Source: an uncultured Sutterella sp.
GTDB lineage: Bacteria; Pseudomonadota; Gammaproteobacteria; Burkholderiales; Burkholderiaceae_F
Length of the DNA stretch: 9,525 nucleotides
Assembly: GCA_900552915.1 (NCBI GenBank)
Contig: USBS01000070.1
Location: 1-9,525 of the forward strand
Reading direction: 5' to 3'
The notes beneath the pieces were generated by a model that searched no databases, had not been told where the DNA came from, and saw only the letters and a list, made by a program, of their open reading frames with translations. Numbering within the stretch: the stretch's first letter is position 1; each line of letters opens with the position of its first letter. The translations under genes were made by a program, and so were the position numbers. Positions 1 through 6,859 of this stretch are shown here, one piece after another.

Positions 1-1881
1 GGCCTTGTCACGTGAAAGCGTCGGCAGAGTTCCGGTGAGCACGAACGTTTTGCCGGCCACTTCGGGATTGACCTGCACTTCTTCCTGCTTCCAGTGCACG
101 CCCTCAGAAAGAAGTTCGTCGACAACCGCATTGTTGTGCGGCTCATCAAAGAAAGCGCGTATCGACTCGGCAAGAACCTCACCCACATCGTGCACCTGCA
201 GCAGGTCTTCAACGGTAGCGGCGCGCAGCGCTTCGAGCGTGCGGAAGTAGAGCGCCAGGTCTCTTGCCCCTGCTTCGCCCACATGTCGAATGCCCAACGC
301 AAAGATAAAGCGCGCAAGCGTCGTTTCCTTGCTTGCGGCAATCGCGTTGATCAGATTCTCTGCACTCTTTTCGCCCATTCGATCCAGCTCGGCCAACTGA
401 GCCGTCGTGAGTCGATAGATGTCGGCCGGCGTCTTCAAAAGACCTTTGTCGACAAGCATGTCGACCATCTTTTCGCCCAGGCCGTCAATGCCGATAGCGC
501 GGCGCTGCGCAAAGTGCACGAGCGAGAGCTTTCGCTGCGCCGGACACACGAGTCCTCCCGTGCAGCGCGAATCTTTTTCTTCTTCGTCGCGCACGACGGC
601 AGAGCCGCACACCGGACAAATCTCGGGCATGACGAAGCTTTGGGCGGATTCGGGCCGTTTGTCCGGCAAAACACGAACAATCTCGGGAATCACGTCGCCC
701 GCGCGGCGCACGACGACCGTGTCGCCGATCATGAGGCCCAACTCCTTGATGTGATCTTCGTTGTGAAGCGTCGCGTTGCTCACCGTTACGCCGCCCACAA
801 ACACGGGCGCAAGGCGCGCAACCGGCGTCACGCGCCCCGTGCGGCCCACCTGCACATCGATCGCCTGCACCACGGAAAGCGCCTCCTCGGGCGGATACTT
901 GTGCGCGCAAGCCCAACGAGGTTCACGGGCGACAAAGCCCAGGGCGCGCTGCTGCGCATAGGAGTCCACCTTGTAGACGACGCCATCGATTTCAAACGGA
1001 AGCTGCGCACGGTTTGCAAGCACGTCGCGGTGAAACGCGGCAAGCGCCTCGGCGCCCTTTACGGTGCGGCGCTCTTTAGCCACCGGGAAGCCCAGCGCAG
1101 TCAGGCGCTCAAATAGCTGAGTCATGGATTGCGCAAAGTTGGGGTCGCTTACTTCGCCTGTGCCGTAGGCATAAAAATGCAGCGGTCTCTGAGCCGTAAT
1201 GCGGCTGTCGAGCTGACGCAAAGCGCCTGCAGCAGCATTGCGCGGATTGACAAAGGGTTTTTCGCCGAGCTCCTTTTGCTTTTCATTGAGTTTTGCGAAG
1301 TCGGCCTTGTGCATGATCACTTCACCGCGCACTTCAAGCACGTCGGGCGCAAGCTTGGGATCGAGCTCAAGAGGAATCGAGCGGATAGTGCGGGCATTGG
1401 CGGTCACGTCTTCGCCAAAAGCGCCGTCGCCTCGCGTCTGCGCTCCCACAAGCACCCCTTTTTCATAGCGCAGGTTGATTGCCAGTCCGTCGAACTTGAG
1501 CTCCACGTCGTAGACAACCGGCGCGTCTGCCGGCGTAAGCCCCAACTCTTTTCGCACGCGCTCGTCAAAGGCTCGAGCTCCCTCGTCGGTAAAGTCCGTC
1601 TCGGTGCGAATCGAGAGCATCGGCACGGCGTGCTTGACCTTGGCAAGGTCGCTTCGAACCGCGCCGCCCACCCGCAGCGTCGGAGACGAGGGAGACTTCA
1701 GGTCGGGATAGCGCGCCTCAAGTTCGCTTAACGCACGAAACACGCGATCGTATTCGGCGTCCGGCACCGACGGATTGTCGAGCACGTAGTACTCATAGTT
1801 CCAACGGTTAAGCAGCGCAGCATAGTCCTGCATGCGCGAACGTACTTCTTCGTCGGGGCCTGCAAAGCGATCGTCAGACAC
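1..1881 (-). CDS. ligA: NAD-dependent DNA ligase LigA (3' end beyond window)
   Basis: Seals nicks in DNA using NAD+, joining Okazaki fragments and completing repair. 627 codons are present; the family is usually about 670-690 residues, so only most of the C-terminal BRCT domain is missing. Seen in order: domain Ia with NYEYYV and DAEYD (residues 28-45, NMN-binding region); adenylation motif LKFDG with the nucleotidyl-accepting lysine at K129; the OB-fold region, including RTGRVTPVA; a four-cysteine zinc finger C422-x2-C425-x14-C440-x5-C446; helix-hairpin-helix repeats at about 455-590 (GIDGLGEK, GIRHVGEAG, VHDVGEVLAES); and the first BRCT strand from about 604 (GKTFVLTGTLP). The GTG start at 1881 is chosen because AAGGA lies 9 nt upstream and the N-terminus then has normal length; the next ATG (residue 17) would cut close to the NMN-binding helix. 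It follows zipA after an 84-bp gap containing a terminator-like hairpin. Confidence 0.97.
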   Translation of the reverse strand, partial: MSDDRFAGPDEEVRSRMQDYAALLNRWNYEYYVLDNPSVPDAEYDRVFRALSELEARYPDLKSPSSPTLRVGGAVRSDLAKVKHAVPMLSIRTETDFTDEGARAFDERVRKELGLTPADAPVVYDVELKFDGLAINLRYEKGVLVGAQTRGDGAFGEDVTANARTIRSIPLELDPKLAPDVLEVRGEVIMHKADFAKLNEKQKELGEKPFVNPRNAAAGALRQLDSRITAQRPLHFYAYGTGEVSDPNFAQSMTQLFERLTALGFPVAKERRTVKGAEALAAFHRDVLANRAQLPFEIDGVVYKVDSYAQQRALGFVAREPRWACAHKYPPEEALSVVQAIDVQVGRTGRVTPVARLAPVFVGGVTVSNATLHNEDHIKELGLMIGDTVVVRRAGDVIPEIVRVLPDKRPESAQSFVMPEICPVCGSAVVRDEEEKDSRCTGGLVCPAQRKLSLVHFAQRRAIGIDGLGEKMVDMLVDKGLLKTPADIYRLTTAQLAELDRMGEKSAENLINAIAASKETTLARFIFALGIRHVGEAGARDLALYFRTLEALRAATVEDLLQVHDVGEVLAESIRAFFDEPHNNAVVDELLSEGVHWKQEEVQVNPEVAGKTFVLTGTLPTLSRDKA

Positions 1882-1890
1882 GGTCTCGAT

Positions 1891-1895
1891 TCCTT
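1891..1895 (-). promoter_or_regulatory. Ribosome binding site of ligA
   Basis: On the minus strand AAGGA lies 9 nt before the GTG at 1881. It supports this GTG over the internal ATG at residue 17. The site begins 7 nt after the T-tract of the upstream hairpin, so terminator and ribosome site are nearly adjacent. Confidence 0.6.
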
Positions 1896-1902
1896 ACTGT
1901 TC

Positions 1903-1936
1903 AAAAAAGCCTCCGGAGCGTTGCGGCGCCGGAGGC
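1903..1936 (-). terminator. Intrinsic terminator between zipA and ligA
   Basis: On the minus strand a perfect 8-bp stem, GCCTCCGG with CCGGAGGC (1929-1936 and 1909-1916), encloses a 12-nt loop and is followed directly by six T (1903-1908). This is the standard rho-independent form for the strand on which zipA and ligA are transcribed. On the plus strand the stem is not followed directly by a T-run, and no plus-strand gene ends here. It starts 29 nt after the zipA stop codon, and its T-run ends 21 nt before the ligA start. It may end the smc-zipA transcript, act as a partial terminator that lowers ligA relative to zipA, or act as an attenuator. Confidence 0.75.
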
Positions 1937-1959
1937 CTGAGTTTGTTCTTTTCTTTTAT

Positions 1960-1975
1960 GGCCGATCAGTCGGCC
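1960..1975 (-). other. Small perfect hairpin over the zipA stop codon
   Basis: GGCCGA and TCGGCC form a perfect 6-bp stem with a 4-nt loop spanning the zipA TGA stop. On the minus strand it is followed by an A-rich stretch, not a T-run, so it is not itself a terminator. It may protect the 3' end of the zipA message together with the terminator 24 nt further on, or be chance in GC-rich DNA. Confidence 0.35.
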
Positions 1976-3102
1976 GAGAAGATCAGGCAGGCGCGGCGCG
2001 AACCCGCAGGCACACCATGCTCGGCCATCGTATTGTGCATCGTCTTCAAAGCGGCGGCGATGCGGCTTGCGGCACGCGCACCGATCGGGTTGCCCGAGGC
2101 ATCCGTCATCGTGGCGTCGATGCGGCAGCACAAATCGTTGGCAATTTCAAAGAACTGTCCGAGCGGATCGGCGGCAGGCGCCATCAGCGGCACGGCAAAG
2201 GAAAGCTCGATTTCGTTGCCGAGCGTCTGCGGCGGCAGGATGGAGAAGACCGGAGACTTGACGCCCGCAACACTGCGTTCGTAGCGCTCGGCAGTCTTCA
2301 CAAAGCCGCAGGCAACAGCCGCGCTCTCGAGCACGTCTTCGGTGATGTCCTTGGCCGCTACAAGCTTCACGGAAAGGCGCTTGTCGAAAGCTTCGACAAT
2401 TCGCTTGATGCGCTGGGCGCTTTCGATCACCACGTTGGAGTCGGGGCCCTGAGATTCACCCTTGAGCTCAATGGCAAACTGCTCGGCGTGAATCATGAAT
2501 TTCGAGACGGTCGCCTCATCGACGCAGCGGGTGCGGTTGGCAAGCAGCATCGAAAGATAAATCTGCGTGCACTTCGTCACACGGTCGGCACCTTCGTACC
2601 AAACGCCGCTAACGGCATCGAAGCACTGCACTCGCACCAGACTCATCAAGAGAGGTTCGGCCTGCACATCGGCAATGCGCTGCTTGAGGTTCGGCAAATT
2701 AAACGAGTCTTCAAGCGGCGTGATGTTGATCACGGCTTCTACGGCCGCATCGAGTTCGGGCTTGCGGCGCTGAACGATCGGCGCATGCACGGGTTCTTCG
2801 ACGTAGGCAGGCGGCTCGTAGACGGCAGGCGCCTCTTCCTGAACCTGAGCAGGCGGCTCTACGGGCACTTCGGCCATTGCCTGCGGATCGGCGTCCTCGG
2901 GCTTGAGCTTGGGCACGTCCTCTTCGTCGCCCGAGACCGCATCAAGTAAGCCCCCCTCGGGGTTGTCGCCCTTTTTGATCTTTTCAACAAGATCGATTCC
3001 CGCCTTCGTGTCCTTCTGGTTTTTCTTGTGTTGGAAATACCAAACGACACCGATGACGGCGGCGATCAATACGGCAATGTAGACCGGTTCAATACTAGGC
3101 AT
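1966..3102 (-). CDS. zipA: Cell division protein ZipA (FtsZ-interacting membrane anchor)
   Basis: Predicted to tether FtsZ to the inner membrane at the division site. The 378-residue protein has the ZipA layout: a very short N-terminus; one membrane helix at about residues 7-23 (VYIAVLIAAVIGVVWYF) followed by a basic stretch (HKKNQKDTK); an acidic, proline-rich linker at about 45-115; and a C-terminal globular part. The last 130 or so residues resemble the betaproteobacterial ZipA FtsZ-binding domain, including FFEIANDLCC, DASGNPIG and a closing GVPAGSRRACLIFS. ATG at 3102 is chosen because it places the membrane helix at the N-terminus and has GGAG 8 nt upstream; the frame is open further upstream, but that stretch overlaps the end of smc and looks non-coding. 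The gene begins 55 bp after smc. ZipA sequences diverge widely, so the name rests on architecture, the C-terminal pattern and position between smc and ligA. Confidence 0.85.
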   Translation of the reverse strand: MPSIEPVYIAVLIAAVIGVVWYFQHKKNQKDTKAGIDLVEKIKKGDNPEGGLLDAVSGDEEDVPKLKPEDADPQAMAEVPVEPPAQVQEEAPAVYEPPAYVEEPVHAPIVQRRKPELDAAVEAVINITPLEDSFNLPNLKQRIADVQAEPLLMSLVRVQCFDAVSGVWYEGADRVTKCTQIYLSMLLANRTRCVDEATVSKFMIHAEQFAIELKGESQGPDSNVVIESAQRIKRIVEAFDKRLSVKLVAAKDITEDVLESAAVACGFVKTAERYERSVAGVKSPVFSILPPQTLGNEIELSFAVPLMAPAADPLGQFFEIANDLCCRIDATMTDASGNPIGARAASRIAAALKTMHNTMAEHGVPAGSRRACLIFSAD

Positions 3103-3136
3103 GCGCCTGACTCCGTTTATGTTCGAACAATCGGGA

Positions 3137-3142
3137 ATTGTA
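3137..3142 (-). promoter_or_regulatory. Possible -10 box ahead of zipA
   Basis: In the 55-bp smc-zipA gap the minus strand reads TACAATTCCCG, one mismatch from a consensus -10 hexamer, 34 nt before the zipA start. No convincing -35 hexamer lies 16-18 nt upstream, where the end of smc sits. It could give zipA some expression of its own within the operon. Confidence 0.25.
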
Positions 3143-3157
3143 GTGCAACCGCCGCAC

Positions 3158-6100
3158 CTATTGCGCGGCCATCTCGGAAGCCTGCTCCACGTCCACCGAA
3201 ACGACGCGCGAAACACCGGGCTCCTTCATGGTAACGCCCACGAGCGTTCTCAAATGCTCCATTGTGACGCGATGGTGCGTAATCATCATGAACTGCGTGT
3301 TGCTCGACATCTGCAGAATGCGGCGCGCCAGACGATCCTGATTGGCTTCGTCAAGCGGCGCATCGACTTCGTCGAGCAGACAGAAGGGCGCCGGATTGAG
3401 CTTAAAGATGGCAAACACAAGCGCCGTAGCGGTCATCGCCTGCTCGCCGCCCGAAAGCAGCTTCACGCTGGCGTTTTTCTTGCCCGGCGGCTGAGCGGAC
3501 ACTTCAACGCCCGCTTCGAGAATTTCTTCGCCCGTCATTCTGAGTTCGGCAGAACCGCCGCCGAACAGCCCCGTAAACATCTCGCGGAAGTTGCGGTTGA
3601 CCTCTTCAAAGGTGGTGCGCAGCAGCTCGCGCGTTTCGGCGTCGATGCGTCGGATCGTCGCCTCGAGGTTCGCAATGGCTTCCTCAAGATCGGCAACCTG
3701 CCGTTCGGTTTCTTCCATCGCGCGGCGGCTTTCCTGCAGATTTTCAAGTGCGGCATGGTTGACCGGCCCCAACGCGGCGATCAATTCGTTCAGGTGCGCC
3801 ACACGGCTCTTTAGGCCCGAAGCACGCAGCCCGCCTTCTTCCACGGCAAGCGCGAGTGCGTTTCGATCGGCCTGCGCTTCGTCGAGATGCTCGGTAAAAA
3901 CCGTGCTTTGAGTGAGCCAACTTTCGCGGCGAACCTTCAAGTCGGCAATTTCCTGCAGCAGCGGAGTTTGCGCGGCATTCAGATCGCCGCTGCGGCTGCG
4001 CGCGGCTTCGAGCGTTTCTTCGGCTCTGCGACATTCCTCTTCGGCAGCCTTGTGAGCTTCGTTTTTGGCATTGAGTTCGTCGAGCACGCGGCTTAATCCC
4101 TCGCGCTGCGCCGTTTCGTCAAGGCCTTCGCGGCGAGCGGCTAGTTCCTCCATATGCGCAGTGAGCTCTGCAATTTCCTCATCGGCTCCGGCCTGGCGTT
4201 CGCGTGCGTCGCGCACGCGCTCCTGATTGGTCTGCACCTGCACGCGCAGCATCTGAACCTGCCCGTCGAGGCTGCGGACTTTTTCCTGCAGACTCGAAGC
4301 ACTCTGCTCGGCCTCTTCCAGGGCCACCTTGGACTCAAGCGCAGCCTGCTGCACCTGAGAAAGCGTCCCGTCGGCCGCTTCGAAAGCCGCATCCGTTTCT
4401 TCCTGCTGCGCGGCAAGCTCTTCAATCCGAATCTTGAGTTCGGCTTCCTGATCGGCCGTTCGGCGGCTTTTTTCCTTCCAGGCAGCAATCGCAGCCGACA
4501 GAGCCGAATACTCCACCTGCAAGGCGTGCAGCTCGCTGCGACAGCTCTGCTCGGCTCGTCCGCCTTCGGCCACCTGCGCTTGCGCCAGTTTCAACTGTCC
4601 CTGATGCGAAACCAACGCTTCGTCGATGCGATCAAGCTCATCGCGCTCGCGCGAAGACTGCTCGGAGAGCGTTCGGATTTCCGCCGCTCGCGACATGATG
4701 CCCGCCGTTTCGCTCTCCTCAGCCCAAAAGCTGATCGAGACAGCGTCGACAATATGCCCCTGAGGCGTCACAAAGCGCTCGCCCGCATGCAGCCGAGCGC
4801 GGTTTTCGACAGCTTCCTCAAGCGTTTCGGCCGCGTACGTTCCGGCAAGCCACACCGAAAGCGCCGCCGCGATTTTCTCGTCGCTCGTGCGAACCTTTCG
4901 GGCAATGGGGGTGAGATCGGACGGATTCTCCGCGGGCTTTTCAGCCGTATCGCCGTAAAACACAAGGCGCGCGGGAGGAGGATCGAATGCAAAGCCCGCG
5001 GCACGCTCAAGCCGCCCCATGTTGATGGCCCCGGCGCGCACGCTCAGGACCGCTTCAAGCGCCACGGCCCAGCCGTCGTCGATTTCGAGTTTTTCGTAAA
5101 CGCGGCCTGCTTTGTCAAGCCCCATCTTGGTGAGCCACGCAGGCAATTTCCCTTCGGCCTGAGCTTTCGTCTGCATGGCTTCCAAGGCCTGCAGGCGGGC
5201 TGCGGTGCGGGCATGTACGGCCGATTGCCGCTCCTTGCTTTGGCGCGTTGTTTCGTAGCTCGAGCGTATTTGCTCTAGCCTTTCGCTCGCTTCTTCCGCA
5301 GCCGCACTCAATTCTTCGAGCTGCGCTTCGTGTTCGGCAATCAGTTCGGTGAGTTCCGCAAAACGCTCCTCATCAGGCGCTCCGCCCGCACGCTTTTCGG
5401 CCTGAATCGCTTCAAGACGCGCCTCCACGTCGTTGATCTCACGGGCGAGCGCCTGCATTTGAACGCTGAGCACCTCGATGCTCTTTTCGTGTGCGCCTAC
5501 CGCTTCGCGCGCTTTTTCGTAGGCGGCTTTCTTCGCTTCGCACTCGTCCTGCGCAATGACGAGATTTTCCTGCGCAACGGCCGCATCCTCTTCAAGTGCC
5601 GCGGCGGTTTCTTCAAGTTCCTGCGACTTGGCGGTCAGTTCGGCAATGCGCCCTGCCGCCGAATCGCGTTCGCTTTTGCGGCGCGCAATGCTTTCGGCCG
5701 CATTGGCAATTTCACGCGCAAGCGAATCTTTTTCCGTGATGATGCGCTGAATGGCCCCTTCGATTTCGGCAACGCGCGCGTTGGCCTGCCAGGCAGTCTC
5801 GCGAGCCTGATCGGCCGCTTCGCGTTTGATGCGCGCCGTTTCCTTGAGCGTTTCGATCTCGCTCGTCAAGCGCTGCAGTTCGCCTCGGCTCTCGAGCAGA
5901 TCGGCTTCGCGGGCGGCAATCTGAGCGTTTACCTTGTCGACGGCCGCCTTGGCGTCGCGCTCCTGCAGGAAGTACCACAACAGTTCGGCCTGCTCTTTTT
6001 GCCGAGTAAGCTCTTCCCAACGGGCCGCTACTTCGGCTTCACCCGTCAAGCGTTCGATTTCGGTGCGCTTTGTCTCCTGCAGGTAGCTCACCTTTTCAAG

Positions 6101-6673
6101 GTTGTTGCGGGTTCCGGCAAGCGCCGTTTCCGTTTCGCGGCGCCGCTCCTTGTATTTGCTCACGCCGGCGGCTTCTTCCAGATACACGCGCAGCTCTTCG
6201 GGCTTGGCCTTGATGAAGTTGCTGATCATGCCCTGGCTGATGATCGCGTAGGAGCGCGGACCCAGCCCCGTGCCCATGAAGATGTCCTGCACGTCGCGCC
6301 GGCGCACCTGCTGATTGTTGATGAGGTAGGCGTTGCTGCCGTCGCGCGTGACGATGCGCTTCACGGAAAGCTCCGTGTACCGGCCCCAGGCACCCTTGAT
6401 CGTGCCGTCGGAGTTGTCGAGCACCAGTTCGACCGAGGCGCGCGACGAGGCAGGCCGATTGACCGAACCCGAGAAAATGAGTTCGCTCATCGAGGTCGAC
6501 CCGCGCAATTCCGAAACGCGCGCTTCGCCCAGCACCCAGCGGATCGCATCGATCACATTGGATTTGCCGCAGCCGTTGGGGCCGACGATGCCCGCCACCG
6601 CGCCCGGAAATTCGATCACGGTTGTGTCGGCAAAGCTTTTGAAGCCGGAAATGCGAAGCTGTTTTAAGCGCAC
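3158..6673 (-). CDS. smc: Chromosome segregation protein SMC (condensin ATPase)
   Basis: ATPase of the SMC-ScpAB complex, which extrudes and organises DNA loops so sister chromosomes can separate. With GTG at 6673 the protein has 1171 residues, normal for bacterial SMC. Seen in order: N-terminal head VRLKQLRISGFKSF; Walker A GPNGCGKS at 31-38; DNDs near IISQGM and the EEAAGVSKYKERRRE stretch leading into the coil; Glu/Ala/Arg-rich coiled coil to about 500; hinge at about 505-650; return coil to about 990; C-terminal head with signature LSGGEQ (S1074-Q1078) and Walker B CLLDEVDAPLD (D1101, catalytic E1102). All ATPase residues are present. The GTG start matches the family's usual beginning (M/V-RLK), although no clear Shine-Dalgarno precedes it. 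An in-frame ATG at 6721 would add 16 residues unlike the family. It ends with TAG 55 bp before zipA. It is transcribed away from dapC. Confidence 0.97.
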   Translation of the reverse strand: MRLKQLRISGFKSFADTTVIEFPGAVAGIVGPNGCGKSNVIDAIRWVLGEARVSELRGSTSMSELIFSGSVNRPASSRASVELVLDNSDGTIKGAWGRYTELSVKRIVTRDGSNAYLINNQQVRRRDVQDIFMGTGLGPRSYAIISQGMISNFIKAKPEELRVYLEEAAGVSKYKERRRETETALAGTRNNLEKVSYLQETKRTEIERLTGEAEVAARWEELTRQKEQAELLWYFLQERDAKAAVDKVNAQIAAREADLLESRGELQRLTSEIETLKETARIKREAADQARETAWQANARVAEIEGAIQRIITEKDSLAREIANAAESIARRKSERDSAAGRIAELTAKSQELEETAAALEEDAAVAQENLVIAQDECEAKKAAYEKAREAVGAHEKSIEVLSVQMQALAREINDVEARLEAIQAEKRAGGAPDEERFAELTELIAEHEAQLEELSAAAEEASERLEQIRSSYETTRQSKERQSAVHARTAARLQALEAMQTKAQAEGKLPAWLTKMGLDKAGRVYEKLEIDDGWAVALEAVLSVRAGAINMGRLERAAGFAFDPPPARLVFYGDTAEKPAENPSDLTPIARKVRTSDEKIAAALSVWLAGTYAAETLEEAVENRARLHAGERFVTPQGHIVDAVSISFWAEESETAGIMSRAAEIRTLSEQSSRERDELDRIDEALVSHQGQLKLAQAQVAEGGRAEQSCRSELHALQVEYSALSAAIAAWKEKSRRTADQEAELKIRIEELAAQQEETDAAFEAADGTLSQVQQAALESKVALEEAEQSASSLQEKVRSLDGQVQMLRVQVQTNQERVRDARERQAGADEEIAELTAHMEELAARREGLDETAQREGLSRVLDELNAKNEAHKAAEEECRRAEETLEAARSRSGDLNAAQTPLLQEIADLKVRRESWLTQSTVFTEHLDEAQADRNALALAVEEGGLRASGLKSRVAHLNELIAALGPVNHAALENLQESRRAMEETERQVADLEEAIANLEATIRRIDAETRELLRTTFEEVNRNFREMFTGLFGGGSAELRMTGEEILEAGVEVSAQPPGKKNASVKLLSGGEQAMTATALVFAIFKLNPAPFCLLDEVDAPLDEANQDRLARRILQMSSNTQFMMITHHRVTMEHLRTLVGVTMKEPGVSRVVSVDVEQASEMAAQ

Positions 6674-6702
6674 GGTGTCTGTTTGAGAAGTTTGAAAGAT
6701 AC

Positions 6703-6738
6703 AAAAAGGCGTCGCCAACATAAACGGGAACCGACGCC
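6703..6738 (-). terminator. Terminator-like hairpin in the smc leader
   Basis: On the minus strand GGCGTCG (6732-6738) pairs perfectly with CGACGCC (6708-6714) across a 17-nt loop, followed directly by five T (6703-6707). It lies about 30 nt before the smc GTG start. No minus-strand gene is visible upstream inside the window, since dapC is divergent, so it would act on transcripts beginning in the intergenic gap. It could be an attenuator, a 5' stabilising hairpin or chance. The stem is shorter and the loop longer than in the zipA-ligA terminator. Confidence 0.4.
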
Positions 6739-6747
6739 AACGCTCGG

Positions 6748-6753
6748 ATTTTA
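6748..6753 (-). promoter_or_regulatory. Possible -10 box of smc
   Basis: The minus strand reads CTGTAAAATCC; TAAAAT is one mismatch from consensus and would start transcription near 6741, just before the leader hairpin. No good -35 hexamer is seen 16-18 nt upstream, so this is a weak candidate. Confidence 0.25.
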
Positions 6754-6776
6754 CAGTGAAGTTCGGCCGCAGCCTC

Positions 6777-6805
6777 GCTTTTGCGACAGAATCCGTCCGT
6801 ATAAT
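6777..6805 (+). promoter_or_regulatory. Likely sigma-70 promoter of dapC-dapD-dapE
   Basis: A perfect TATAAT at 6800-6805 lies in the 186-bp divergent gap between smc and dapC, about 55 nt before the dapC start. The -35 region is weak: 17 nt upstream reads GCTTTT, and the better-looking TTGCGA at 6781 is too close. The likely start of transcription is about 6811-6813. No operator or riboswitch is recognisable in the roughly 45-nt leader. Confidence 0.5.
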
Positions 6806-6847
6806 TTTTCGACTTCCGGCCGCTCTTTGTCCTAGGCCGTTTTCTTT

Positions 6848-6852
6848 GAGGA
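6848..6852 (+). promoter_or_regulatory. Ribosome binding site of dapC
   Basis: GAGGA lies 7 nt before the GTG at 6860. It fixes this GTG as the start and gives the expected DapC N-terminus (SLTRPYPFARLRKL). Confidence 0.6.
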
Positions 6853-6859
6853 TCCGCTC

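Noticed and set aside
94..2949. Plus-strand open frames of about 340, 200 and 342 codons opposite ligA and zipA (94-1116, 1129-1731, 1921-2949).
   Set aside because: They are mirror frames of well-identified genes in GC-rich DNA, rich in Arg and His, with no recognisable motifs.
5330..6667. Long plus-strand open frames opposite smc (about 445 and 374 codons, at 5330-6667 and 4154-5278).
   Set aside because: They lie antisense to an intact SMC. Their Phe/Leu/Arg-rich composition is what the reverse complement of Glu/Ala-rich coiled-coil codons gives, and no domain or ribosome site is seen.
6674..6859. A riboswitch (for example a lysine-sensing one) in the dapC leader.
   Set aside because: The leader from the predicted start to GTG is only about 45 nt, far too short for the lysine riboswitch, and no complex fold is visible.
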